From Ruminococcus sp. (GTDB taxonomy: Bacteria; Bacillota; Clostridia; Oscillospirales; Ruminococcaceae), in NCBI GenBank assembly GCA_014799675.1, contig JAAVHM010000068.1, positions 6,725 to 11,801 on the forward strand: 5,077 bases of DNA. The letters are read 5' to 3'. Shown in pieces: positions 1 to 5,033 of the stretch. Below the pieces are notes generated by a model. The model did no database searches and was not told the DNA's origin. It worked only from the letters and a program-made list of their open reading frames with translations. The translations under genes and the position numbers were made by a program. Position 1 is the first letter of the stretch, and each line of letters begins with the position of its first letter.

Positions 1-152
1 CTCATGCGGATAATTTTATCCACGTCGGGGACAGCTTGTCCAAGCTCCCATTTTGAAATAGACTGCCTTGATACCTCCATAAATTCCGCAAAACACTCCT
101 GCGTAAGACCCTTTTCGATACGAAGCTTTTGTATTTGCTCGCCTATTGTCAT
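1..152 (-). CDS. XRE-family helix-turn-helix transcriptional regulator, partial (N-terminus only)
   Basis: The first 50 codons read on the minus strand begin MTIGEQIQKLRIEKGLTQ and continue through the turn and recognition helix SRQSISKWELGQAVPD. This is a textbook Cro/CI (HTH_3) fold: helix 1 about residues 3-14, the TQ at 17-18 starting helix 2, and SxSKWExG at 31-38 as recognition helix and conserved tail. Such proteins bind operator DNA, often as dimers, and commonly repress their own or divergent promoters. The start is the ATG at 152, preceded by a strong AAAGGAGGT at 159-167. The gene runs off the left edge, so any C-terminal sensor, oligomerisation or membrane domain is unseen. It is divergent from the methyltransferase, with inverted repeats between them that could be its operators (inference). 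Confidence 0.9.
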   Translation of the reverse strand, partial: MTIGEQIQKLRIEKGLTQECFAEFMEVSRQSISKWELGQAVPDVDKIIRM

Positions 153-184
153 TTTTCGACCTCCTTTCGTTTTATTGTAATTTT

Positions 185-213
185 ATTATACAGCATAATT
201 TCAAAAAAATCTA
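185..213 (-). promoter_or_regulatory. Probable sigma-A promoter of the XRE regulator gene
   Basis: The minus strand has a perfect TATAAT at 190-185, 33 bases upstream of the ATG. A weak -35 (TAGATT, 213-208, 3 of 6 matches) sits at the standard 17-bp spacing. The good -10 with a poor -35 suggests moderate or regulated expression. The inverted repeat at 214-227 abuts the -35 box. Confidence 0.55.
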
Positions 214-227
214 CCAATCCGAATTGG
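214..227. repeat. Short inverted repeat CCAAT-N4-ATTGG, candidate operator
   Basis: CCAAT (214-218) and ATTGG (223-227) are perfect inverted arms around CCGA. The element directly abuts the -35 of the XRE gene promoter, a plausible operator for an HTH dimer. Function is inferred only from position and symmetry. Confidence 0.45.
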
Positions 228-234
228 AACTTTT

Positions 235-249
235 GCAACTGACGGTTGC
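235..249. repeat. Short inverted repeat GCAAC-N5-GTTGC, candidate operator
   Basis: GCAAC (235-239) and GTTGC (245-249) form a perfect five-base inverted repeat around TGACG. Its centre lies 21-22 bp from the centre of the repeat at 214-227, about two helical turns, although the arm sequences differ. It may be a second operator or unrelated. Confidence 0.35.
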
Positions 250-250
250 G

Positions 251-295
251 AAAAAAATAAAAACTTCCCCGCCTCGTAAAAGGGGTAATGGAAGT
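251..295 (-). terminator. Minus-strand intrinsic terminator in the divergent intergenic region
   Basis: On the minus strand ACTTCC (295-290) pairs with GGAAGT (268-263). The interior can add short CC/GG pairings around an eight-base loop. The stem is followed directly by TTTTATTTTTTT (262-251). The U-rich tract is present only for minus-strand transcripts. No minus-strand gene lies between this element and the terminator at 1224-1263, so it has no obvious transcript to stop. It may shield the XRE gene or be left from an earlier gene order. Confidence 0.55.
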
Positions 296-327
296 CCCAA
301 TTAATAACATTTTCAGCAAAGAAGTAC

Positions 328-356
328 TTGACATATAACTTCTCTTGATGTATAAT
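328..356 (+). promoter_or_regulatory. Perfect consensus sigma-A promoter of the methyltransferase gene
   Basis: TTGACA (328-333) and TATAAT (351-356) both match consensus at all six positions, separated by exactly 17 bp. Transcription should begin near 363, giving a leader of about 30 nt with the ribosome binding site GGAGTG at 380-385. Such a promoter is expected to be strong unless repressed. Confidence 0.9.
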
Positions 357-393
357 TTTAGTAAGATAAATCGGAATTTGGAGTGATTATAAA

Positions 394-1188
394 ATGAAAA
401 ATTATGTTGTAGAAAGCTATGAAAACTATCGTGAAGAAGATAGATTGATGACAAATAATGCCCGAAGAATTGAATTTTTAACAACTGTAAGAATTCTTGA
501 TGAGCTTTTTTGTGACAAAAAACAAATTCTTGATTGCTCTGCGGGAACTGGTATATATTCGTTTTATTTTGCTGACAAAGGACATATTGTAACTGCAACA
601 GATATAACCCCAAGGCATATTGACGTTATTAGAAATACTCTTAGCACTAAAGACTATGAAATGAAAACATCAGTTCTTGATGCAACCGATATGAGCATTT
701 TTAATGATGAAAGCTTTGATGTTGTATTAAACATGGGACCGTTTTATCATTTGACCGATAAAAGCGACAGAGAAAAATGTTTTACAGAATCTCTAAGAGT
801 TCTGCGGAAAGGTGGTCTGCTTGTTACCGCATATATTCCAAGATATTATATTTTTCAGTATACTGCTATGCAAAATGAGAAATATCTCGACGCAGAATTT
901 GCTAAACAGATTATAAAAACAGGAGAGCTTCATCATGACGATGACAAATGCTTTTGGACAGATACCTATTATTCGACCGCTGAAGAAATGGAACAACTTT
1001 ATAAGCATTTTGGAGTTATAGTGATTGACCATTTTGCACAGGACGGATTAACTCCGCAATTTTGCGAAATAGTTGATAAATGGAATGATGAACAGTTTAA
1101 AATTTGGTGTGATTATCATTACAGTGTATGTAGGGAAAAGTCCACACTTGGTGCAAGCAATCATGTAGTGATAGTAGGTAGAAAGTAA
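394..1188 (+). CDS. Class I SAM-dependent methyltransferase, substrate unknown
   Basis: This 264-residue cytosolic protein has the Rossmann-like methyltransferase core. Motif I is ILDCSAGTG (45-53), the glycine-rich SAM loop. The second strand ends in the acidic D70 of VTATD, expected to hold the SAM ribose. D97 of LDATDM fits the adenine-contacting acidic position. FDVVLNMGPFYHL (108-120) is motif IV, and VLRKGGLLVTAYIPR (136-150) is the post-core strand typical of Methyltransf_11/25 enzymes. The C-terminal part (about 150-264) is rich in aromatic and acidic residues and probably forms the substrate cap, but I cannot name the substrate. The ATG at 394 is chosen for GGAG at 380-383. Sampled 60-base blocks are about 30-37% GC, against about 55-65% in blocks from the neighbouring amt gene, which suggests acquisition by transfer. 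It appears monocistronic, between its own promoter and terminator. Confidence 0.88.
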   Translation: MKNYVVESYENYREEDRLMTNNARRIEFLTTVRILDELFCDKKQILDCSAGTGIYSFYFADKGHIVTATDITPRHIDVIRNTLSTKDYEMKTSVLDATDMSIFNDESFDVVLNMGPFYHLTDKSDREKCFTESLRVLRKGGLLVTAYIPRYYIFQYTAMQNEKYLDAEFAKQIIKTGELHHDDDKCFWTDTYYSTAEEMEQLYKHFGVIVIDHFAQDGLTPQFCEIVDKWNDEQFKIWCDYHYSVCREKSTLGASNHVVIVGRK

Positions 1189-1223
1189 ATTCTGATTTAT
1201 GTGAGTAAACGAATAACAAAAAC

Positions 1224-1263
1224 AAAGCCCGAAAGCAGTTGAAAAACTACTTTCGGGCTTTTT
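1224..1263. terminator. Bidirectional intrinsic terminator between convergent methyltransferase and amt genes
   Basis: AAAGCCCGAAAG (1224-1235) pairs perfectly with CTTTCGGGCTTT (1250-1261). After a C/A mismatch, AGTT pairs with AACT around a GAAA tetraloop (1241-1244). On the plus strand the stem runs into a short T tract. On the minus strand it runs into TTTGTTTTTGTT, so it can end both the methyltransferase and amt transcripts. Confidence 0.9.
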
Positions 1264-1282
1264 AATTTATTGTTTTAATGTA

Positions 1283-3031
1283 TTAGCCTTCGGAGTCCTG
1301 CAAAGCGTCGTAACCGCTTTCGCCTGTTCTGACTCTGATAACGTCCTCAACGTCGTAAACGAAAATCTTTCCGTCGCCGATATGTCCCGTGTAGAGAGCC
1401 TTTCTTGCCGCTTCCACAACTGTCTCAACGGGAACTTTGGAAACTACCACCTCTACCTTTACTTTCGGCAGGAGCGTTGCCTCAACGGGGACGCCGCGGT
1501 ACATTTCCCCTGCGCCGCGCTGTGTTCCGCAGCCGAGGACCTGCGTTACCGTAAAGCCCGTTACGCCGATATTGCTAAGCTCGTGTTTAAGTATTTCAAA
1601 CTTGTTTTGTTTACACACAATGGAAATTCTTGTATATTTGTTTTTCTCCGTATTGCTCCGTTCGATATGGGGTCTGTCTGCAACATTTATCTCTGCGGAA
1701 GCTTCCGCGGGAGCGTTCTCCTCCCTTGTTTCGCCTGTGAATACGGAAATTGAGTTGGGCATAAAGTCCGCATAAGAAGATACAAGACCGTGCTCCGTAA
1801 CGTCCAGACCTCTCGTTTCCTCCTCAACGGAAGCGCGGAGACCTATTGTCTTTTTGATAACAAAGAATGTAATTGTAATTGTAACGGCAGTCCAAGCCGC
1901 AACGGAAATTACAGCAAGAACCTGCAAGCCAAGCTGGCGGAAGCCGCCGCCGTAGAAAAGTCCGTTTATTTCGCTGTCGGGAGCGTTTGTTGTTGCAAAA
2001 AGTCCAACCGCAAGAGTTCCCCAGATACCGTTCATCATATGTACCGCAACCGCGCCAACGGGGTCGTCTATGTGGAGCTTCCGGTCAAGAAGCCACACGC
2101 CGAATATTACCAAAAGTCCCGAAACAACACCAACCATTGCAGAGCCGAAGCAGTCCATTACATCACAGCCTGCGGTTATGCCCACAAGTCCCGCAAGGGA
2201 AGCGTTAAGACACATTGAAACGTCTGGCTTGCCGTATTTGAGCCATGTGAAAATCATACAGACAAGTGTTGCAACCGCGGGAGCGACCGTTGTTGTAAGG
2301 AAAATCGAACCAAGCTGGGGCAGAGAAGTTGCAGCCGCGCCGTTAAAGCCGTACCAGCCGAACCAAAGGATAAAACAGCCAAGGGCGCCCAGTGTCAGGG
2401 AGTGTCCGGGGATAGCGTTTACCTTTGTGACCTTGCCTGTTTGTTTGTCGGTGACAAATTTTCCGATACGGGGTCCGAGAATTTTTGCGCCGATAAGCGC
2501 GGAAACTCCGCCAACCAAGTGGATTGCGCAAGAGCCTGCAAAATCGTGGAAGCCAAGCTGTGCAAGCCAGCCGTTTTCACTCCATATCCAGTGGGCTTCA
2601 ATGGGGTAGATCAGCGCGCTGATAACTCCCGAATACACGCAGTAGGAAAGGAACTTTGTCCTTTCAGCCATTGCGCCCGAAACTATCGTCGCCGTTGTGG
2701 CGCAGAAAACCATGTTGAAAACAAAGCCCGACCAGTCGAAGCTTTCATATGCCGTAAAAATGTCAAACCCGGGCTTGCCGATAAAGCCCGCAGCGTCCTC
2801 GCCGAAAAGAAGTCCGAAGCCGATAAGAATGAACATCGGCACGCCGATACAGAAGTCCATAAGGTTTTTCATGATGATGTTTGCCGCGTTTTTCGCGCGG
2901 GTGAAGCCTGTCTCCACCATTGCAAAGCCCGCCTGCATAAAGAATACCAGAGCCGCGCCTATAAGAAACCAAACGGCAAAGACTTCGCTTGTTACTGTCT
3001 CGGATATTGTGCTGATAATATTTGCGTCCAT
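1283..3031 (-). CDS. amt: Ammonium transporter (Amt/MEP/Rh family) with fused C-terminal P-II regulatory domain
   Basis: This 582-residue protein is an inner-membrane ammonium channel joined to its own P-II regulator. Residues 1 to about 400 are the Amt part with about 11 hydrophobic segments. The twin pore histidines are H171 (DFAGSCAIH, with D163) and H331 (DPVGAVAVH). F109 and F229 (GWYGFN) fit the Phe gate. VEEETRGLDVTEHG (402-415) is the usual Amt cytosolic tail. A polar linker (about 424-465) leads to a P-II domain (about 467-577) that aligns to E. coli GlnB without gaps at an offset of 465. Q39, R47, K58, K90, R101 and R103 are conserved (504, 512, 523, 555, 566, 568), so ATP and 2-oxoglutarate binding looks intact. 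The uridylylated Tyr51 is Val516. P-II proteins normally plug Amt when nitrogen is plentiful, and fusion puts plug and pore in one polypeptide. The start has AGGAGGG at 3045-3039, seven bases upstream. It is transcribed alone behind an attenuator leader. Confidence 0.96.
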   Translation of the reverse strand: MDANIISTISETVTSEVFAVWFLIGAALVFFMQAGFAMVETGFTRAKNAANIIMKNLMDFCIGVPMFILIGFGLLFGEDAAGFIGKPGFDIFTAYESFDWSGFVFNMVFCATTATIVSGAMAERTKFLSYCVYSGVISALIYPIEAHWIWSENGWLAQLGFHDFAGSCAIHLVGGVSALIGAKILGPRIGKFVTDKQTGKVTKVNAIPGHSLTLGALGCFILWFGWYGFNGAAATSLPQLGSIFLTTTVAPAVATLVCMIFTWLKYGKPDVSMCLNASLAGLVGITAGCDVMDCFGSAMVGVVSGLLVIFGVWLLDRKLHIDDPVGAVAVHMMNGIWGTLAVGLFATTNAPDSEINGLFYGGGFRQLGLQVLAVISVAAWTAVTITITFFVIKKTIGLRASVEEETRGLDVTEHGLVSSYADFMPNSISVFTGETREENAPAEASAEINVADRPHIERSNTEKNKYTRISIVCKQNKFEILKHELSNIGVTGFTVTQVLGCGTQRGAGEMYRGVPVEATLLPKVKVEVVVSKVPVETVVEAARKALYTGHIGDGKIFVYDVEDVIRVRTGESGYDALQDSEG

Positions 3032-3057
3032 GTTGAATCCCTCCTAAAATTTTACAC

Positions 3058-3107
3058 AAAACAAAAGCGCTGTAAGCGGCTGCCCCATTGCAGCTTGCTT
3101 ACAGCGC
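3058..3107 (-). terminator. Leader terminator (attenuator) of the amt gene
   Basis: On the minus strand GCGCTGTAAGC (3107-3097) pairs perfectly over 11 bp with GCTTACAGCGC (3077-3067). Hairpin P2 (3094-3079) can stack inside, and TTTTGTTTT (3066-3058) follows. No gene lies between the amt promoter and this terminator, so it must act inside the amt 5' leader. It ends 13 bases before the ribosome binding site. Its 5' arm shares bases 3101-3105 with the 3' arm of P1, so P1 and the terminator cannot form together. Confidence 0.88.
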
Positions 3108-3116
3108 CCTTGCTGT
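3079..3116 (-). promoter_or_regulatory. ANTAR-type dual-hexaloop antiterminator RNA in the amt leader
   Basis: Two adjacent five-bp hairpins are read on the minus strand. P1 is ACAGC-AAGGGC-GCTGT (3116-3101). After a six-base linker AAGCAA, P2 is GCTGC-AATGGG-GCAGC (3094-3079). Both loops are hexanucleotides with A at position 1 and G at position 4. That is the signature recognised by ANTAR-domain RNA-binding antiterminators such as EutV, NasR and AmiR, which often control nitrogen genes in Firmicutes. P1 competes with the terminator stem, so stabilising P1 and P2 should allow read-through into amt. The ANTAR protein itself is not in the window. The hairpin and loop facts are visible; the ligand and regulator are inferred. 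Confidence 0.78.
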
Positions 3117-3122
3117 CTCTTA

Positions 3123-3182
3123 GGAACACTATTGCGTTCCTTTGAAACACGTTCGTGTTCCTTTGAAGCACTTTCGCGTTTC
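3123..3182. repeat. Three tandem 18-nt hairpin repeats (21-nt period) in the amt leader
   Basis: Three imperfect copies lie at 3123-3140, 3144-3161 and 3165-3182, separated each time by TTT on the plus strand. Each is an inverted repeat with seven-base arms of the form GGAACRC/GTGTTCC and a four-base loop. The copy at 3165-3182 has one A/C mismatch; the others pair fully if G-U pairs are allowed. The copy nearest the promoter starts almost at the predicted transcript 5' end. Their loops are tetraloops, so they are not additional ANTAR hexaloop sites. Function is unknown. Confidence 0.8.
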
Positions 3183-3191
3183 CATGTTTTA

Positions 3192-3220
3192 ATTATATAC
3201 CTTAAGAGAGGATTTGTCAA
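3192..3220 (-). promoter_or_regulatory. Perfect consensus sigma-A promoter of the amt gene
   Basis: On the minus strand TTGACA (3220-3215) and TATAAT (3197-3192) are both exact matches with a 17-bp spacer. The start point should lie near 3185, giving a leader of about 150 nt before the amt ATG at 3031. A promoter this strong on a nitrogen-scavenging gene fits control after initiation, by the leader terminator. Confidence 0.9.
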
Positions 3221-3335
3221 GGCTTTTTTTGAAATTTATGCAATTTTTTATTTATTATCCTGCAAATTTATATTATTTTAGCTACTTTAGTCAAATAATA
3301 TTGCAAGTTTGTGTATATTAAGTTGCAAAATCTCT
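3221..3335. other. AT-rich intergenic stretch with TGCAA motifs and an AT palindrome
   Basis: No gene is visible between the anti-sigma stop and the amt promoter. The stretch is strongly AT-rich. It contains a nine-bp inverted repeat, ATATTATTT (3270-3278) and AAATAATAT (3293-3301), with no T tract that would mark it as a clear terminator. TGCAA occurs four times on the plus strand at 3239, 3261, 3302 and 3324. I see no convincing intrinsic terminator for the sigma/anti-sigma operon here, so that transcript may run into the amt leader and meet the attenuator. Confidence 0.5.
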
Positions 3336-4424
3336 TTATTCGGACATATCGGGTATCTCTGCGATACAGCCGAACCATTCTATATACTTTGCTTTTTCAA
3401 CCTCGGGGTTGTCTTTAAAAAGTATTGAAGCATTGCGTCCCGAAGTACCTTTTGAACACGATGGAATAACACGCTGTGGAATTCCGTCGTCTTTGATTAT
3501 GCTGTACTTCGTTCCGTTGTATGCGTTATCATCTGTAAGCTCCATATTTTCGTCATAAAATTTGGGGGTTGTTGGGTTAGAGATATACCATTCGACCTGT
3601 TCGTCGTAACCCGATATATCATCGGGATACAATACATATTCCGCATCACCATATTTGCTAAATATAGGCTCGTCGGCAACTGCCGTCATTGTCAAGTGAG
3701 TAAGTTCAGCCTCAAACATCTTTTCGCCGTTTTCATTTTTGAACACAAGGGGAATTGGGTCGGGTATCTCGGGGACGGTAAAGTTAAAAATAACAGTTCC
3801 GTCGTCAAAGGTCTCATAATCCCCGCCGCCGTTTTCGGTTTTGATAACAAGCTTTTGTACACCGTCAATTTTTACTTGCAGTTTGTCACCCGATTTTATC
3901 TTACGAGGCAAGTCGTCATACGTTCTTGTAACGATCCAAGAAAGATTATCGTCGCTGACTGTCCGCCTTATACCTCCGCTTGATACATCAACGTCGGGCA
4001 TATCGGGGAAAACAAGCTTGTCATTAAAGGAAATTGACAAAAAGTCAGCTTGTGTAAATTCGCTGCCGTCGGCTTTGGTTACAACAAATTCCGTTATAAG
4101 AGTATTGCCGTCGCAAAGAAAATTGCCAGCCGAAAAATTGAACTGGTTTGTAGAACCCTCGCTTACTCCCGAAGAGAAAGCGTAAGGCTCAATTTCGCTG
4201 TTTCTGTCGGGGAAAACCCTGCCTATAAAGTCGGAAATGCTCCACATTCCCATAGCCGAGGTGGACACCGCAAGAGCCATTGCCGCCGCGATCGCCGCCG
4301 CACAAACAGCCGTAACTTTTTTTATCCTAAAATTCTTTTTCATTTTTATTGACCTCCTGTTTCGCAGTTCATTGAAGGTCATGCTTTCAAGTTCCTTGTC
4401 GATAATTTTTTTAAATTCGGTCAT
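3336..4424 (-). CDS. Membrane-anchored anti-sigma factor, DUF4179-like
   Basis: This 362-residue protein has a charged N-terminus (1-36), one hydrophobic segment (about 37-58, VTAVCAAAIAAAMALAVSTS) and a long extracytoplasmic domain (about 60-362). The outer domain is rich in Asp, Gly and beta-type sequence. This layout and position fit the anti-sigma proteins paired with ECF factors in Clostridia, often carrying DUF4179. I infer that residues 1-30 hold the sigma factor and the outer domain senses an envelope signal. No zinc anti-sigma HxxxCxxC motif is present. The gene overlaps the end of the sigma gene by 14 bases, with GGAGGAG at 4438-4432 inside that gene, so the two are translationally coupled. 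A second strong ribosome binding site, AGGAGG at 4358-4353, precedes in-frame Met28 (4343). A start there would give a 335-residue form resembling a signal-peptide protein without the cytosolic tail. The family call rests on architecture and context, not a database match. Confidence 0.75.
   Translation of the reverse strand: MTEFKKIIDKELESMTFNELRNRRSIKMKKNFRIKKVTAVCAAAIAAAMALAVSTSAMGMWSISDFIGRVFPDRNSEIEPYAFSSGVSEGSTNQFNFSAGNFLCDGNTLITEFVVTKADGSEFTQADFLSISFNDKLVFPDMPDVDVSSGGIRRTVSDDNLSWIVTRTYDDLPRKIKSGDKLQVKIDGVQKLVIKTENGGGDYETFDDGTVIFNFTVPEIPDPIPLVFKNENGEKMFEAELTHLTMTAVADEPIFSKYGDAEYVLYPDDISGYDEQVEWYISNPTTPKFYDENMELTDDNAYNGTKYSIIKDDGIPQRVIPSCSKGTSGRNASILFKDNPEVEKAKYIEWFGCIAEIPDMSE
4341..4358 (-). 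promoter_or_regulatory. Internal ribosome binding site and in-frame ATG inside the anti-sigma gene
   Basis: AGGAGG (4358-4353) is followed by nine bases and ATG (4343-4341), in frame with the full-length protein as Met28. The AGG AGG pair encodes Arg23-Arg24. The site is as strong as the upstream one. The product would begin MKKNFRIKK and continue into the hydrophobic segment. Confidence 0.6.
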
Positions 4425-4914
4425 AATAACACTCCTCCAATGCCTTTCTAAGTAATTCTTTCGCTTTGCTCACGCGGAACGTCATTGCGCTCTGGCTCAC
4501 GCCTGCAAGACGCGCCGCTTCTTTAAGAGTGAAGCCGTTGTACAAATGCAGTACGGCGGCTTCCCTGTATATCTCGGGCAGGGACATTATCGCCATAGAT
4601 ACCGCGGCTTTTGTCTCCGCTTCTGAAAATTCGTCTCTGTCCTCTGCGGTGTCGGGAATTTCTCCCGCCATACTCGTCTTATATGCGGAGGATTTAAGTA
4701 TATTGCGGCACTCGTTTACAGCAATACGCACAAGCCAAGTCTTTTCGGAAGCTTCACTACGGAAGCCCTTAAATGCTAAAAATGCTTTTTCGTAAACAGT
4801 CATAGCCGCGTCCTCCGCAAGAGAACGGTTACGCAGTATAAGCATACAGGTTCGGAGAATTTCGTCTCCGTATTTTTTGAAGAGCTCTTCGGTTTTTTCG
4901 GCGCCGTTTTTCAC
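4411..4914 (-). CDS. ECF-type RNA polymerase sigma factor
   Basis: This 167-residue cytosolic protein has the two-domain ECF layout. Region 2 (about 10-75) includes LAEDAAMTVYEKAFLAFKGF, for core binding and -10 recognition, and the WLVRIAVNECRN helix (60-71). An acidic linker (about 86-100) leads to region 4 (about 108-158), with MSLPEIYREAAVLHLYNGFTL and the helix-turn-helix LKEAARLAGVSQSAMTFRVSKA that reads the -35. I chose the GTG at 4914 because AAAGGAGGAG ends seven bases before it. An in-frame ATG at 4932 would add six residues, but that extension is itself the ribosome binding site and nothing upstream of it resembles one. It is the first gene of a two-gene unit with the overlapping anti-sigma gene, which presumably holds it inactive until an envelope signal arrives. 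Its regulon cannot be read from the window. Confidence 0.9.
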   Translation of the reverse strand: MKNGAEKTEELFKKYGDEILRTCMLILRNRSLAEDAAMTVYEKAFLAFKGFRSEASEKTWLVRIAVNECRNILKSSAYKTSMAGEIPDTAEDRDEFSEAETKAAVSMAIMSLPEIYREAAVLHLYNGFTLKEAARLAGVSQSAMTFRVSKAKELLRKALEECYYDRI

Positions 4915-4973
4915 CTTATCTCCTCCTTTCATATATTAGACAATTCTGAAAGCTGTTTTCACAGATTTTTTTG

Positions 4974-5009
4974 AAAAAAATTAAGGGACGGATTTTATGT
5001 CCGTCCCTT
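4974..5009 (-). terminator. Intrinsic terminator of an unseen upstream minus-strand gene
   Basis: A perfect 10-bp stem, AAGGGACGGA on the minus strand (5009-5000) with TCCGTCCCTT (4992-4983), has a seven-base loop and is followed by AATTTTTTT (4982-4974). The T tract lies on the minus strand. It would insulate the sigma/anti-sigma operon from transcription entering from the right. This implies the sigma gene has its own promoter in the remaining 40 or so bases, but I see no convincing one. Confidence 0.85.
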
Positions 5010-5033
5010 TATAAAAAATTCAATCAAAATTGT

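Noticed and set aside
149..613. Minus-strand 154-codon frame crossing the divergent promoter region
   Set aside because: It spans two promoters and a terminator and overlaps the methyltransferase gene and the XRE ribosome binding site. Its Phe/Leu-rich low-complexity sequence comes from AT-rich antisense DNA.
2402..3145. Long plus-strand open frame antisense to amt (247 codons), and other plus-strand frames within 1382-2609
   Set aside because: They are mirror images of the highly conserved Amt-P-II coding sequence, have Cys/Lys/His-rich composition unlike real proteins, and lack ribosome binding sites.
3123..3182. CRISPR-like array
   Set aside because: The 21-nt period leaves only TTT between units, so there are no spacers. 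These are tandem hairpins, not repeat-spacer units.
3123..3182. The tandem hairpins as extra ANTAR sites
   Set aside because: Their loops are four bases (GAAA, GAAC, AATA). Opening the closing pair gives hexaloops starting with C, not A-N-N-G-N-N.
3032..3190. Glutamine riboswitch or other metabolite riboswitch in the amt leader
   Set aside because: I could not find a conserved multi-junction core. The structure is fully explained by tandem hairpins plus paired hexaloops and a terminator.
3185..3335. GlnR/TnrA box (TGTNA-N7-TNACA) upstream of amt
   Set aside because: No match to the inverted arms could be found by eye in the AT-rich region.
3696..4455. Plus-strand frames antisense to the anti-sigma and sigma genes
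   Set aside because: No ribosome binding sites, no recognisable domains, and all are covered by well-supported minus-strand genes.
4914..4932. ATG at 4932 as the sigma factor start
   Set aside because: The six extra codons are the ribosome binding site itself (AAAGGAGGAG), and no site precedes the ATG. The GTG at 4914 is correctly spaced from it.
4936..4963. Possible ECF-type autoregulated promoter, GAAAAC and GTCTAA on the minus strand
   Set aside because: The motifs resemble ECF -35 and -10 boxes, but the gap is only 13 bases, shorter than usual for ECF promoters. A short inverted repeat CTGT-N4-ACAG overlaps the first motif. Not strong enough to list.
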